DNA of 43,621 nucleotides from Sphingomonadales bacterium. GTDB lineage: Bacteria; Pseudomonadota; Alphaproteobacteria; Sphingomonadales; Sphingomonadaceae. A program made the translations under genes and the position numbers. How positions within the stretch are numbered: the stretch's first letter is position 1; the number at the start of each line of letters is the position of its first letter. Of this stretch, positions 7,551 through 15,626 are shown one piece after another. Location of the stretch: the NCBI GenBank assembly GCA_018971065.1, contig JAGWVC010000025.1, positions 1 to 43,621 on the forward strand. The letters run 5' to 3'. Under the pieces are notes generated by a model, which saw nothing but the letters and a program-made list of their open reading frames with translations, did not search any database and was not told the DNA's origin.

Positions 7551-7690
7551 GTTGTGTCGAGATTTGTCTCAGGGCGAGCCGAAAACGGCGGGCTTCGAGA
7601 ACCGGCGCGCAGCGTACTTTCAGTACGTGAGCACCGGAAGCGCAGAAGACCGCCGTTTGCAGGCCGACCTGGGGCAAATATCGGCACAAC
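7551..7690. repeat. 140-bp imperfect palindrome (MITE- or REP-like element)
   Basis: The block reads nearly the same on both strands about a centre at 7620/7621. It begins GTTGTGTCGA and ends TCGGCACAAC. Both arms contain an AAACGGCGG-type core, and the centre is GTACT-TTC-AGTAC. The outer and inner parts of the arms match best, with a more diverged middle. No coding capacity is evident and no convincing flanking duplication is seen. It starts two bases after the last base of the cobT gene (minus strand) and fills the entire spacer to the nitroreductase, so it probably also works as a transcription terminator or mRNA-stabilising hairpin. Confidence 0.82.
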
Positions 7691-7692
7691 CG

Positions 7693-9507
7693 TCAATCGT
7701 CGTCAAACAGCCCGGCTAGCTGCTCGATCATCGTCCCGCCCAGTTGCTCGACGTCCATGATCGTCACCGCGCGGCGATAATACCGCGTCACGTCATGGCC
7801 GATGCCGATCGCCACCAGCTGCACCGGCGATTGCTTCTCGATCCAGTCGATCACCCGCCGCAAGTGCTGCTCCAGATAGCCCGCCGAATTCACTGACAGC
7901 GTCGAATCGTCCACCGGCGCGCCGTCGGAAATCACCATCAGGATGCGCCGGTCCTCGGCCCGCGCCAGCAGCCGGTTGTGCGCCCAGATCAGCGCCTCGC
8001 CGTCGATGTTCTCCTTCAGCAGCCCCTCGCGCATCATCAGCCCCAGGCTCTTGCGCCCGCGCCGATACGGCTCGTCGGCCTGCTTGTAGACGATGTGGCG
8101 CAAATCGTTCAGCCGCCCCGGGTGGCTCGGCTTGCCACCGCCCAGCCAGGCCTCGCGCGATTGCCCGCCCTTCCACGCCCGGGTGGTGAAGCCCAGGATC
8201 TCGGTCTTCACCCCGCAGCGCTCCAGCGTCCGCGCCAGCACGTCGGCGCTGATCGCCGCGATCGAGATCGGCCGCCCGCGCATCGATCCCGAATTGTCCA
8301 GCAGCAGCGTGACGACCGTGTCCTTGAACTCGACGTCGCGCTCCACCTTGTAGCTCAGCGACTGCCCGGGCGAAATCACCACCCGCGCCAGCCGCGCCGC
8401 ATCCAGCAGACCCTCTTCCTGGTCGAAATCCCACGAACGGTTCTGCTGCGCCATCAGCCGCCGCTGAAGCCGATTGGCCAGCTTGGTGACAACCCCCTGC
8501 AAGCCCTTCAACTGCGCATCCAGATAGGCGCGCAACCGGGTCAGTTCCTCGTCGTCGCACAAGTCGGTGGCCGCCACCACCTCGTCGTACTGCTCGGTGA
8601 ACACCTTGTAGTCGAACTTGTCGGACAGGTCGCCCCACGGCCGGTTCGGCCGCACCGGCAACATGCCCTCGCCGTCGTCGGCGTCGCCATCCCCGTCGCC
8701 GTCGTCCTCGCGCATTTCGGAATCGGATTCCTGCTCGTCGCTCTCGTCCCCCTCCTGCATTTCGCCGGCCGATTCGCCGCGCTGCTCGGGCTCGCCCGAA
8801 TCCTCGCCCTGCTCCTCTTCCTCGGTCTCGTCCTCGCCGCCCTGCTCGTCGCTGTCCTCGGGCTCGGGCGGCGGCGCGTCGGTGCGGGTCAGTTCCAGAT
8901 GGCCCAGCATCGCCAGCGCCAGGTCCTGGAACGCGCGCTGGTCGTCCAGCGTCCGCGCCAGATTGGCAAAGTCGTCCCCGGTCGCCGCCTCGATCCACGG
9001 CCGCAGCATGTCCACGCCCGCCCGCGCCGCTTGCGGCACCGCCTGACCGGTCAACGCCTCGCGCAACAGCAGCGACAGCGCGGTCTGCACCGGCACGCCC
9101 TCGGGTGATTCGGCCCGCGTGATCGGATCGGCGCCGATCCGCACCGCCATCGCCGCGTCCAGATTGTCGCGGATGCCGGCATAGCCATTGGCCCCCAGCG
9201 CCTCGTAACGCACCTGCTCCACCGCGTCGTAACAGGCCCGCGCCATCGGCTCGATCGGCGCATGACGGGTGTGCATCTGGGCATTGTGGTGCCGCTCGCG
9301 CAGCGCCATCGCGTCGGCCGCCCCGCGCGCCGCCATCGCCTGCTCACGCGGCACCGACCGGCTGGGCATCGGCACCCGCAGCGTCTTGCCGGTCTGCGAC
9401 GGCGCATCGGCGGTCCATGCCACCTCCAGCTCGGCATCGCGCGCCAGCGCCCGCGACGCGCCGGTCAGCGCGGACTTGAACCGATCGAGAGGCGTTTCAT
9501 CAGACAA
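7693..9507 (-). CDS. cobT: Aerobic cobaltochelatase subunit CobT
   Basis: The 604-residue protein starts with the CobT family N-terminus ([26 protein letters not shown]). A strongly acidic Asp/Glu/Gly linker runs from about 213 to 281. The protein ends in a von Willebrand A domain with a MIDAS motif DNSGSM (Asp404, Ser406, Ser408). CobT pairs with the AAA+ subunit CobS, and the pair drives CobN to insert cobalt into hydrogenobyrinic acid a,c-diamide in B12 synthesis. In organisms without the full pathway the pair has other metal-insertion or unknown roles. The frame begins with TTG at 9505-9507, with AAGG eight bases upstream overlapping the fsa stop. No ATG is in frame near there. Neither cobS nor cobN is in the window. 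Co-transcription with fsa (10-bp gap) is likely. Confidence 0.92.
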   Translation of the reverse strand: MSDETPLDRFKSALTGASRALARDAELEVAWTADAPSQTGKTLRVPMPSRSVPREQAMAARGAADAMALRERHHNAQMHTRHAPIEPMARACYDAVEQVRYEALGANGYAGIRDNLDAAMAVRIGADPITRAESPEGVPVQTALSLLLREALTGQAVPQAARAGVDMLRPWIEAATGDDFANLARTLDDQRAFQDLALAMLGHLELTRTDAPPPEPEDSDEQGGEDETEEEEQGEDSGEPEQRGESAGEMQEGDESDEQESDSEMREDDGDGDGDADDGEGMLPVRPNRPWGDLSDKFDYKVFTEQYDEVVAATDLCDDEELTRLRAYLDAQLKGLQGVVTKLANRLQRRLMAQQNRSWDFDQEEGLLDAARLARVVISPGQSLSYKVERDVEFKDTVVTLLLDNSGSMRGRPISIAAISADVLARTLERCGVKTEILGFTTRAWKGGQSREAWLGGGKPSHPGRLNDLRHIVYKQADEPYRRGRKSLGLMMREGLLKENIDGEALIWAHNRLLARAEDRRILMVISDGAPVDDSTLSVNSAGYLEQHLRRVIDWIEKQSPVQLVAIGIGHDVTRYYRRAVTIMDVEQLGGTMIEQLAGLFDDD

Positions 9508-9517
9508 GACAGCAACC

Positions 9518-10168
9518 TTACAAAGATTGGCCCGTCTTGGCCCAATCCGCCATGAACCCCTCGATGCCCTTGTCGGTCAGCACGTGCTTCACCAGCCCCT
9601 TGATCACCGCAGGCGGCGCGGTCATCACGTCCGCGCCGATCTTCGCCGCTTCCAGCACGTGAATGCCATGCCGCACGCTCGCCACCAGGATTTCCGTGGC
9701 AAACGCATAGTTGTCATAGATCAGCCGGATGTCGGCAATAAGCTGCATCCCGTCGAAGCCGTTGTCGTCATGCCGGCCCACGAACGGCGAAACGAACGTC
9801 GCCCCCGCCTTCGCCGCCAGCAGCGCCTGGTTCGCGGAAAAGCACAGCGTCACGTTCACCATCGTGCCGTCGCCGGTCAGCGCCTTGCAGGTCTTCAGGC
9901 CGTCGATGGTCAGCGGCACCTTGATGCAGACGTTGTCGGCAATCTTGCGCAGGATTTCCGCCTCGCGCATCATCCCCGCGTGGTCCAGCGCCACCACCTC
10001 GGCGGAGACCGGCCCCGAGACGATCCCGCAGATTTCCCGCGTCACCTCGATGAAATCCCGCCCCGATTTCGCGATCAGCGAGGGGTTGGTGGTCACGCCA
10101 TCCAGCAGCCCGGTATCCGCCAGATCCTTGATGTCGGCAATTTCGGCGGTGTCGGCAAAGAACTTCAT
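9518..10168 (-). CDS. fsa: Fructose-6-phosphate aldolase / small transaldolase
   Basis: This 216-residue TIM-barrel enzyme belongs to the short transaldolase subfamily (FSA/TalC). It begins [16 protein letters not shown], and GVTTNPSLI carries the conserved Asn/Pro phosphate-site loop. The Schiff-base lysine is in [20 protein letters not shown] follows, and the end is [15 protein letters not shown]. It either cleaves fructose-6-phosphate to dihydroxyacetone and glyceraldehyde-3-phosphate or acts as a transaldolase in the pentose phosphate pathway. Family members of this length include both activities. The ATG at 10166-10168 has a GGAG-type site upstream. It is divergent from priA across 82 bp and leads into cobT. 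Confidence 0.9.
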   Translation of the reverse strand: MKFFADTAEIADIKDLADTGLLDGVTTNPSLIAKSGRDFIEVTREICGIVSGPVSAEVVALDHAGMMREAEILRKIADNVCIKVPLTIDGLKTCKALTGDGTMVNVTLCFSANQALLAAKAGATFVSPFVGRHDDNGFDGMQLIADIRLIYDNYAFATEILVASVRHGIHVLEAAKIGADVMTAPPAVIKGLVKHVLTDKGIEGFMADWAKTGQSL

Positions 10169-10250
10169 GGGGCACTCCGGGGATACGAATCTCGAACCGC
10201 CGCTATACCCATTTTACCCGGCAGCCCAACCCCCATATAGGCAGCCTCGC

Positions 10251-12431
10251 ATGACCCGCTGCCGCCTCCTCGTGATGAACGCCGCCCTCGGCCCGCTCGA
10301 CTACCGCGTGCCGCACGGCATGGACGTGCAGCCCGGCTCGGTCGTCGTCGCCCCGCTCGGCCCCCGGCAAGTGCTGGGCGTGGTCTGGGAGCCTGAACGC
10401 CTGGCGTGCGAAACCGTCGGCGACAACCGCCTGCGACCCCTCCTCCAGGTCCTCCCCGTCCCCCCGCTGTCCACGCCGCTACGCCGCCTGATCGAGTGGA
10501 CGGCAGACTACTACTGCGCCTCCCTCGCCCAGGTCGCGCGCATGGCGCTGTCCAGCACCGCCGCGCTGCAAGGCGGCCGCACCATGACCGAATACCGGCT
10601 GGCCGCCCCCGAAATCCGCGAAACCACCCAAGTCCGCCTCACCCCGCAACGCCAGCTCGCCCTCGCCGCCCTCGAAGGCGAACAGGCCACGCTGCGCGAA
10701 CTCGCCGAAATCGCAAAAGTCACCGAAGCCGTCCTGCGCGGCCTCGTCTCCGCCGGCCTGATGGAACCGGTACAGGTCGATCTCGACCGCCCCTACCCCG
10801 CGCCAAACCCCGCCCACGCCCAGCCCGAACTCGCCGACGAACAGCAGGCCGCCGCAGAAATCATGGCCCGCGCCGTCCACGAGCGCCAGTTCACCCCGTT
10901 CCTGCTCGACGGCGTCACCGGCTCGGGCAAGACCGAATGCTACTTCGAAGCCGTCGCGCAAGCGATCCGGCTGGGCAAGCAAACCCTCGTCCTTCTCCCC
11001 GAAATCGCTCTCACTGAAAACTTCCTGCGCCGCTTCGAACTGCGCTTCGGCGTCGCCCCCATCCTCTGGCACAGCAGCCTGAAAAGCGCCGAACGCCGCA
11101 GGGCATGGCGCGCGATCGCCGAAGGCGGCGCATCCGTGGTCGTCGGCGCCCGCTCCGCCCTGTTCCTGCCTTACGCAAACCTCGGTCTGATCGTGGTCGA
11201 TGAAGCCCACGAAGTCAGCTTCAAGCAGGACGACGGCGTGCGCTACAACGCCCGCGACGTCGCCGTCATCCGCGCCCGCTTCGAGTCCATCCCGGTGATC
11301 CTCGCCAGCGCCACCCCCGCGCTCGAAAGCCTGCAACTCGCCGAAGCCGGCGTCTATCACAAGCTCGATCTCCCCGCCCGCTACGGCGGCGCCACCATGC
11401 CCGACATCCGCGTGGTAGACCTCACCCAAGACCAGCCCGAACGCGGCCGCTGGCTCTCCCCCCCACTCGTCGCCGAACTCAAGGACCGCCTCCTCAAGGG
11501 CGAACAGTCGCTGCTGTTCCTCAACCGGCGCGGCTATGCCCCGCTCACCCTCTGCCGCCACTGCGGCTACCGCTTCCAGTGCGGCAATTGCAGCGCGTGG
11601 CTGGTCGAACACCGCCTCTCGCGCCGCCTCGCCTGCCACCACTGCGGGCATGAGGAACCGACCCCGCAGGCCTGCCCCGAATGCCACACGCCAGACTGCC
11701 TCGTCGCCTGCGGCCCCGGCGTCGAACGCATCGCCGACGAAGTGCGCGAACTCCTGCCCGAAGCCCGCATCGTCCTCGCCACCTCCGACACGCTCAACAC
11801 CCCCGAACGCATCGGCGAATTCGTCTACTCGGCCGAAAACGGCATGGTCGATGTCATCGTCGGCACCCAGCTCGTCACCAAGGGCTACCACTTCCCCGAA
11901 CTCACCCTGGTGGGCGTCGTCGATGCCGACCTCGGCCTCGAAGGCGGTGACCTGCGCGCCGGCGAACGCAGCTACCAGCAGATCGCCCAGGTCGCCGGCC
12001 GCGCCGGCCGCGGCGAAAAGCCCGGAGAAGTCCTCATCCAGACCCGCCATCCCAAGGCCCCGGTCATCGCCGCGCTGGCCGCCGGAGACCGCGACGCGTT
12101 CTACGCCGCCGAAGCCGCCTCCCGCCGCGAAGCCGGCGCCCCCCCGTTCGGCCGCTGGGCCGCGATCATCGTCTCCAGCCCCGACGAAGCCGAAGCCCGC
12201 GACGCCGCCCGCCTGATCGGCGCCCGCAAGCCCGACGTCGATGACGTGATGATCCTCGGCCCCGCCCCCGCCCCGATGAGCCTGCTGCGCGGCCGCTACC
12301 GCTACCGCCTGCTGGTCAACGCCCGCCGCAGTGCGCAAGTGCAGGACCTGATCCGCGAATGGCTCCGCGACATCCGCCTGCCCAACGCCGTGCGCGTCGG
12401 CATCGACATCGACCCCTACAGCTTCGTGTGA
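10251..12431 (+). CDS. priA: Primosomal protein N' (replication restart helicase PriA)
   Basis: The protein has 726 residues and the usual PriA layout. An N-terminal fork-binding domain (about 1-100) precedes a superfamily 2 helicase core with Walker A GVTGSGKT at 221-228 and DEAH at 317-320. A zinc-binding insertion rich in CxxC pairs starts near Cys435 (CRHCGYRFQCGNC, CHHCGHE, CPEC). The helicase C-terminal part includes GTQLVTKGYHFP and QVAGRAGRG. PriA recognises abandoned replication forks and reloads DnaB with PriB/DnaT or an alphaproteobacterial equivalent. The ATG at 10251 matches the usual N-terminus. An upstream in-frame extension runs antisense to fsa and is not credible. Confidence 0.96.
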   Translation: MTRCRLLVMNAALGPLDYRVPHGMDVQPGSVVVAPLGPRQVLGVVWEPERLACETVGDNRLRPLLQVLPVPPLSTPLRRLIEWTADYYCASLAQVARMALSSTAALQGGRTMTEYRLAAPEIRETTQVRLTPQRQLALAALEGEQATLRELAEIAKVTEAVLRGLVSAGLMEPVQVDLDRPYPAPNPAHAQPELADEQQAAAEIMARAVHERQFTPFLLDGVTGSGKTECYFEAVAQAIRLGKQTLVLLPEIALTENFLRRFELRFGVAPILWHSSLKSAERRRAWRAIAEGGASVVVGARSALFLPYANLGLIVVDEAHEVSFKQDDGVRYNARDVAVIRARFESIPVILASATPALESLQLAEAGVYHKLDLPARYGGATMPDIRVVDLTQDQPERGRWLSPPLVAELKDRLLKGEQSLLFLNRRGYAPLTLCRHCGYRFQCGNCSAWLVEHRLSRRLACHHCGHEEPTPQACPECHTPDCLVACGPGVERIADEVRELLPEARIVLATSDTLNTPERIGEFVYSAENGMVDVIVGTQLVTKGYHFPELTLVGVVDADLGLEGGDLRAGERSYQQIAQVAGRAGRGEKPGEVLIQTRHPKAPVIAALAAGDRDAFYAAEAASRREAGAPPFGRWAAIIVSSPDEAEARDAARLIGARKPDVDDVMILGPAPAPMSLLRGRYRYRLLVNARRSAQVQDLIREWLRDIRLPNAVRVGIDIDPYSFV

Positions 12432-12615
12432 GGCGCGCGGCGCAGAGTGAATCTTCGCCGATGTCCCAGTTGATCCCCGCCGACATTCCCGACTCGTTTT
12501 GCGACGCCAGACTTACTCGAAGAAGTCGGCCGAATTATTTGAACGGTACATTATTAAAAGATTGATTTTATTAAACTATAATGGAAAAATGTAACGACAG
12601 GGTCGGGAGGACGCG
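12432..12615. other. AT-rich spacer between priA and a membrane-protein gene
   Basis: The 184-bp stretch becomes distinctly AT-rich at about 12530-12595, unlike the surrounding DNA. It contains a TATAAT hexamer around 12575-12580 that could be a -10 element for the gene at 12616, but no good -35 sequence is seen at 16-18 bp. No coding frame is supported. The change in base composition begins here and continues into the next gene. Confidence 0.5.
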
Positions 12616-13047
12616 ATGATTCGAAGGTGCGCAGCAGTTTCAGCCGGTATCCTCGTCAATTTGCTCCTCATCGCGATCATGGCCTGGTTGCAAGGCGAAG
12701 CTGTCGTCTACTGGAGCCATTGGGAATGGCTCGGCCACGACCAGTTTCTCGGCTCAATCGCAGATGCCGGAACCTTCCTTGTGGCGCTTGTCGCCGGCGG
12801 ACTGACGGTCGCACGCCTTTCCCGCCTCACGAAATTGTCGCTCTCGCTGCTGGCGCTATCTTCGCTGCTGGTGCTGCTGCTCATTGTCAGCACCCCCGGC
12901 GACCCCAGCCAGGACCATCTTGTCGTGCGCTCGTTCTGGAATGGAATGGCAGGCACTGTCGGCGGTGTGCTCGTAACCATCTGGTTGTGGAGCCAAAAGT
13001 TGAAGCAACCGCAACACGCTGACAGTCAGGGAAATCGGGCATTGTGA
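12616..13047 (+). CDS. Hypothetical integral membrane protein (143 aa)
   Basis: The ATG at 12616 is preceded by GGGAGGA at ideal spacing. The 143-residue product has about four hydrophobic segments: residues about 8-26, about 50-68, about 74-93 and about 110-127. The loop between the first two is aromatic and acidic (VVYWSHWEWLGHD). The termini carry short basic or polar tails. I do not recognise a family. Codon use is visibly less GC-biased than in priA and the F1 genes, and the gene is isolated between an AT-rich spacer and a repeat-filled region, which suggests lateral acquisition. A TspO-, DoxX- or DUF-type membrane family is possible but not supported by any motif. Confidence 0.65.
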   Translation: MIRRCAAVSAGILVNLLLIAIMAWLQGEAVVYWSHWEWLGHDQFLGSIADAGTFLVALVAGGLTVARLSRLTKLSLSLLALSSLLVLLLIVSTPGDPSQDHLVVRSFWNGMAGTVGGVLVTIWLWSQKLKQPQHADSQGNRAL

Positions 13048-13375
13048 ACAAGCCACTTCCCGTCCGGCCCACTGGCGAAGCCCTGACCGAACACCTTGAC
13101 AAATATACCATATAGGTTATAACCCGCATCCATCCGGTCCGCCATCGCGAAGGCGGCATCCGGTGTTTCAGGTCGGCGTTGCGGGCCAAGGCGCACTCCC
13201 AGTGGAGCAACGTGCCGCGCGAGCAACGTCCCCATTCGGATCGGGCTGGCCTCGCGCCACCCCGGAAGGCGCCACTTGCGAGCCCTATCGCCTTCCCGCC
13301 CGGTCCGCAGGGCCACGTCCGGCTTTCACACGCTGTCCTCAACCGGACTGTTCGCACGTCAAAGCAGCTAGTGGA

Positions 13376-13421
13376 GCATCGCGCCGAAAAGTGGTTACCG
13401 GTTTTCGGCTTCCAGCGATGC
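13376..13421. repeat. Palindromic interspersed element (nested stems)
   Basis: The outer stem GCATCGC (13376-13382) pairs with GCGATGC (13415-13421). The inner stem GCCGAAAA (13383-13390) pairs with TTTTCGGC (13402-13409) around GTGGTTACCGG. This pattern is one I know as a common small interspersed repeat of alphaproteobacteria. A related half-element (ATGCCGAAAACCGG) is seen at 24708-24721, within the 3' end of the first GT39-like gene. Confidence 0.7.
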
Positions 13422-13548
13422 CACCATCAAACGCCCCGCGCCCCCGATCAACCGGGCCGGAGGCCCCAACGCCGGCCTGATGTTCTCAGCCAGCAAATTC
13501 CCCCCGGCGTAACGTCGCACTCGCCCGCGACCGCACCCCCACGCCCAT

Positions 13549-13603
13549 CCTCCCCGGGCCGGGGAGGTGGCATCGCGCAGCGATGACGGAGGGGATTCGC
13601 CCC
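13549..13603. repeat. Three-hairpin palindromic element, copy B
   Basis: The hairpins are CCTCCCCGGGCCGGGGAGG (13549-13567), CATCGCGCAGCGATG (13571-13585) and GGGG-ATTCG-CCCC (13591-13603). The order and spacing match the copy inside cysS (4119-4176). The middle stem differs in both arms while remaining paired, which argues that the folded form is what is conserved. Confidence 0.78.
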
Positions 13604-13733
13604 ACCCGCAACGCCCACGCCAGACCCCGTTTCACGCAGAGACGCAGAGTTCCGCAGAGCCCGCAGAGATGCCGCGCCAATATTCCAAGCGCTCGCATCC
13701 GCAAGCAAGACCTGCAACCCGGCGCCACCCCCT

Positions 13734-13834
13734 CTGCTCCTCCGCGCCTCTGCGCGAACCCCTTCCCGGAGCGGCCTCTGATGAGCCCCGACGATTACCG
13801 CTGCTCCTCCGCGCCTCTGCGCGAACCCCTTCCC
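13734..13834. repeat. 34-bp direct repeat, two copies 67 bp apart
   Basis: A 34-bp segment starting CTGCTCCTCCGCGCCTC occurs identically at 13734-13767 and 13801-13834. It is related in inverted orientation to the segment TTCACGCAGAGACGCAGAG at 13631-13649, so the block 13631-13834 looks like one inverted-repeat element with a duplicated right arm. No gene is present. Confidence 0.75.
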
Positions 13835-13918
13835 CCCTAACCCTCTCCACCAAAACACGATTTGACAATCCGCGCGCCATCCGCTTCCACCCCGCCGAAC
13901 CAACCGGGGTCGAACCAC

Positions 13919-14698
13919 ATGCGCCACATCCTCACCGCTGCCGCCCTCCTCGCGCCCGCCGCCGCACACGCGCAAACCCCGGCGCCCGCGCCCACTTACG
14001 CCGTCCCGGTCGAATCCTTCGCGCTCGGCAAGGCGAAAGGCCCTTACGAAACCAGCTTCGCCGCCGGCGACTACCTGTTCTCCTCGAAGACCGAACTCAC
14101 CGTCAAAGACTTCTCTGCGTTCGTGCTCGTCGAAAGCAAGGTGCAGCTCCGCGTCGCCGTCACCTTCCAGTTTGCCCATGCCGACGGAACGCCGGTCCTG
14201 CGGGGCACCTGCGCGGTCACCAGCAAGATGGTCTACGGTCTGTGGAACGCCACCGACAATAGCGCCTACGCCTGCCCGGCCGACCGCCCCGATGCCGATT
14301 CCGCCTTCACGCTCGAAGCCCAGGTCCCCAATGTCGCGCCCTCGGGCGGCACCGGCCTGATGATCAGCCGCGACGATCCCGCCATGTACAAGGTGCTGAA
14401 GGCAAGGATGCGCTACGCGGGCGCGCTCTACGAGGCGCTGCCCACCGGCTTCAACCTGTCCGAAGCCGATTACCACCGCCGCGTCGCCACCGGCTATGCC
14501 ATCACCCGTGACGGCAAGCCCGTCGGCCGCATCGACTTTCCCGAACGCAAGGGCTTCGTCATGGACGTCAACGGCAGCTTCGACCGCAAGTCGGTGATCA
14601 CCGCCCCCACCTCGGCCGCCGACGGACGCGAGGCGGTCATCCTGTTCGCCGCGCAGTTGTTCGCTCTCCCCGAGGCGAACTCCCCGGCAAGCAAATAG
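13919..14698 (+). CDS. Hypothetical secreted protein (259 aa)
   Basis: A clear signal peptide (MRHILTAAALLAPAAAHA, cleavage likely before QTPAPA) precedes a mature region of about 240 residues with alternating hydrophobic strands and no cysteine- or metal-site signature. Two cysteines (GTCAVTS and YACPADR) are about 24 residues apart and could form a disulfide in the periplasm. The family is not recognised. The ATG at 13919 has GGGG about nine bases upstream. It is tail-to-tail with the CPBP protease gene with no gap: the two TAG stops are at 14696-14698 and 14699-14701. Confidence 0.75.
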   Translation: MRHILTAAALLAPAAAHAQTPAPAPTYAVPVESFALGKAKGPYETSFAAGDYLFSSKTELTVKDFSAFVLVESKVQLRVAVTFQFAHADGTPVLRGTCAVTSKMVYGLWNATDNSAYACPADRPDADSAFTLEAQVPNVAPSGGTGLMISRDDPAMYKVLKARMRYAGALYEALPTGFNLSEADYHRRVATGYAITRDGKPVGRIDFPERKGFVMDVNGSFDRKSVITAPTSAADGREAVILFAAQLFALPEANSPASK

Positions 14699-15550
14699 CT
14701 AACCAGCGCGCTTCCACATCGGCGCCACGAACGCCCCGCGCTTCGCCGCCAGTCCCAGCATCACGCAGCCGGCCGCCGTCGCCACCCCCATCGCCACCGC
14801 GCTCGCCTCCAGCCCGAACGCGCCGCCGGTCAGCCACTCCGGCCCGTGCCGCTGCACCAGCAGCAGCCCCTCCGGCGCCTTGCCGCCCGAAACCGGCACG
14901 CTGAACACCCAGCCTTGCGTGAAATTCCACGCCGCATGGATGCCCACTGCCAGCCACAGCCGCCGCGTCAGCATGAACGCCGCGCCCAGCAGGATTCCCG
15001 CCTCGAACGCGATCGCCACCGCCGCAAACCAGGTCGCCCCCGGGTTCATGATATGCGCCAGCCCGAAGAACGCCGACGTCACCGCCAGCGCGGCCCAGCT
15101 TCCCCCGGCCTGCTCGATTCGGCGAAACAGGATGCCGCGAAAGATCAGCTCCTCGAACAGGCCCGACGCCACCGCCAGCGACGCCATGCTCCACAGCCGC
15201 CCCAGCCCTCGCACCCCGTCCACTTCCAGCCCGCCCAGCAGCGCGACGATTCCCGCCATCGCCGAAAACAGCACGAACCCCAGCAGCAGCCCCGCACCCA
15301 GCTCGCGTCCGGCCCCAGGCAAGGCAAACTCCACGCCCTCGCGCTTCTCCACCGTGCGCTCGAACCAGCGATACAGCGCCACCCCGCCGGCCGCACAGGC
15401 CAGCACGATCAGCAGTTGCACCGGCGTGTTGCGCAGCACCTTCGCCGAACTCGCGGCGATCCCGGTCAGCATGTAGGCCAGCATGAACAGCAGGAACCCC
15501 GCCGCCGTCAGCATCGCCGGATGGCGAAAAAAGCGTGCAACCCGAATCAT
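14699..15550 (-). CDS. CPBP family intramembrane glutamic endopeptidase
   Basis: This 283-residue, eight-helix membrane protein carries the three CPBP (Abi) motifs. They are EELIFRG (catalytic Glu pair and Arg), FFGLAH (F-xxx-H) and HAAWN (H-xxx-N). The family comprises Rce1/MroQ-like intramembrane proteases, with roles from prenyl-protein processing to peptide maturation and bacteriocin immunity. The bacterial substrate here is unknown. The ATG at 15548-15550 has GGGGAG seven bases upstream. The longer open frame upstream reads non-hydrophobic shadow sequence. It is convergent with the secreted-protein gene and 76 bp downstream of ada on the same strand. Confidence 0.88.
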   Translation of the reverse strand: MIRVARFFRHPAMLTAAGFLLFMLAYMLTGIAASSAKVLRNTPVQLLIVLACAAGGVALYRWFERTVEKREGVEFALPGAGRELGAGLLLGFVLFSAMAGIVALLGGLEVDGVRGLGRLWSMASLAVASGLFEELIFRGILFRRIEQAGGSWAALAVTSAFFGLAHIMNPGATWFAAVAIAFEAGILLGAAFMLTRRLWLAVGIHAAWNFTQGWVFSVPVSGGKAPEGLLLVQRHGPEWLTGGAFGLEASAVAMGVATAAGCVMLGLAAKRGAFVAPMWKRAG

Positions 15551-15626
15551 GCGAAGGCTCCCCGGCAAGAACGCATGACCATCCGCCGCCGCCCCGCCCG
15601 GGTCAATCGCCGCCGGTCGGCCCCCG

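Larger units (their letters stand above)
13048..13918. other. 870-bp gene-poor region filled with repeats
   Basis: No convincing gene lies here. The first part (13048-13160) is relatively AT-rich and has an unrecognised minus-strand open frame (MADRMDAGYNLYGIFVKVFGQGF) that is probably a remnant. From 13376 on there is a succession of unrelated repeats. These are a GCATCGC/GCGATGC palindrome, copy B of the three-hairpin element also found in cysS, a CACGCAGAGACGCAGAG-type segment and a 34-bp direct repeat. A TTGACA hexamer at 13863-13868 may belong to the promoter of the secreted-protein gene at 13919, although no clear -10 is visible. Confidence 0.6.

Noticed and set aside
10479..12338. Very long minus-strand open frame antisense to priA
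   Set aside because: High GC gives long antisense frames. It lacks family patterns and is Gly/Ala/Asp/Glu-rich shadow sequence. priA is unambiguous.
13026..13151. Minus-strand open frame MADRMDAGYNLYGIFVKVFGQGF and its extensions
   Set aside because: There is no ribosome-binding site, it overlaps the 3' end of the membrane-protein gene, and no family is recognised. It may be a remnant, so it is described only with the spacer.
13734..13834. CRISPR array
   Set aside because: There are only two copies of a 34-bp repeat with a 33-bp gap, no cas gene, and the repeats are related to an inverted element nearby.
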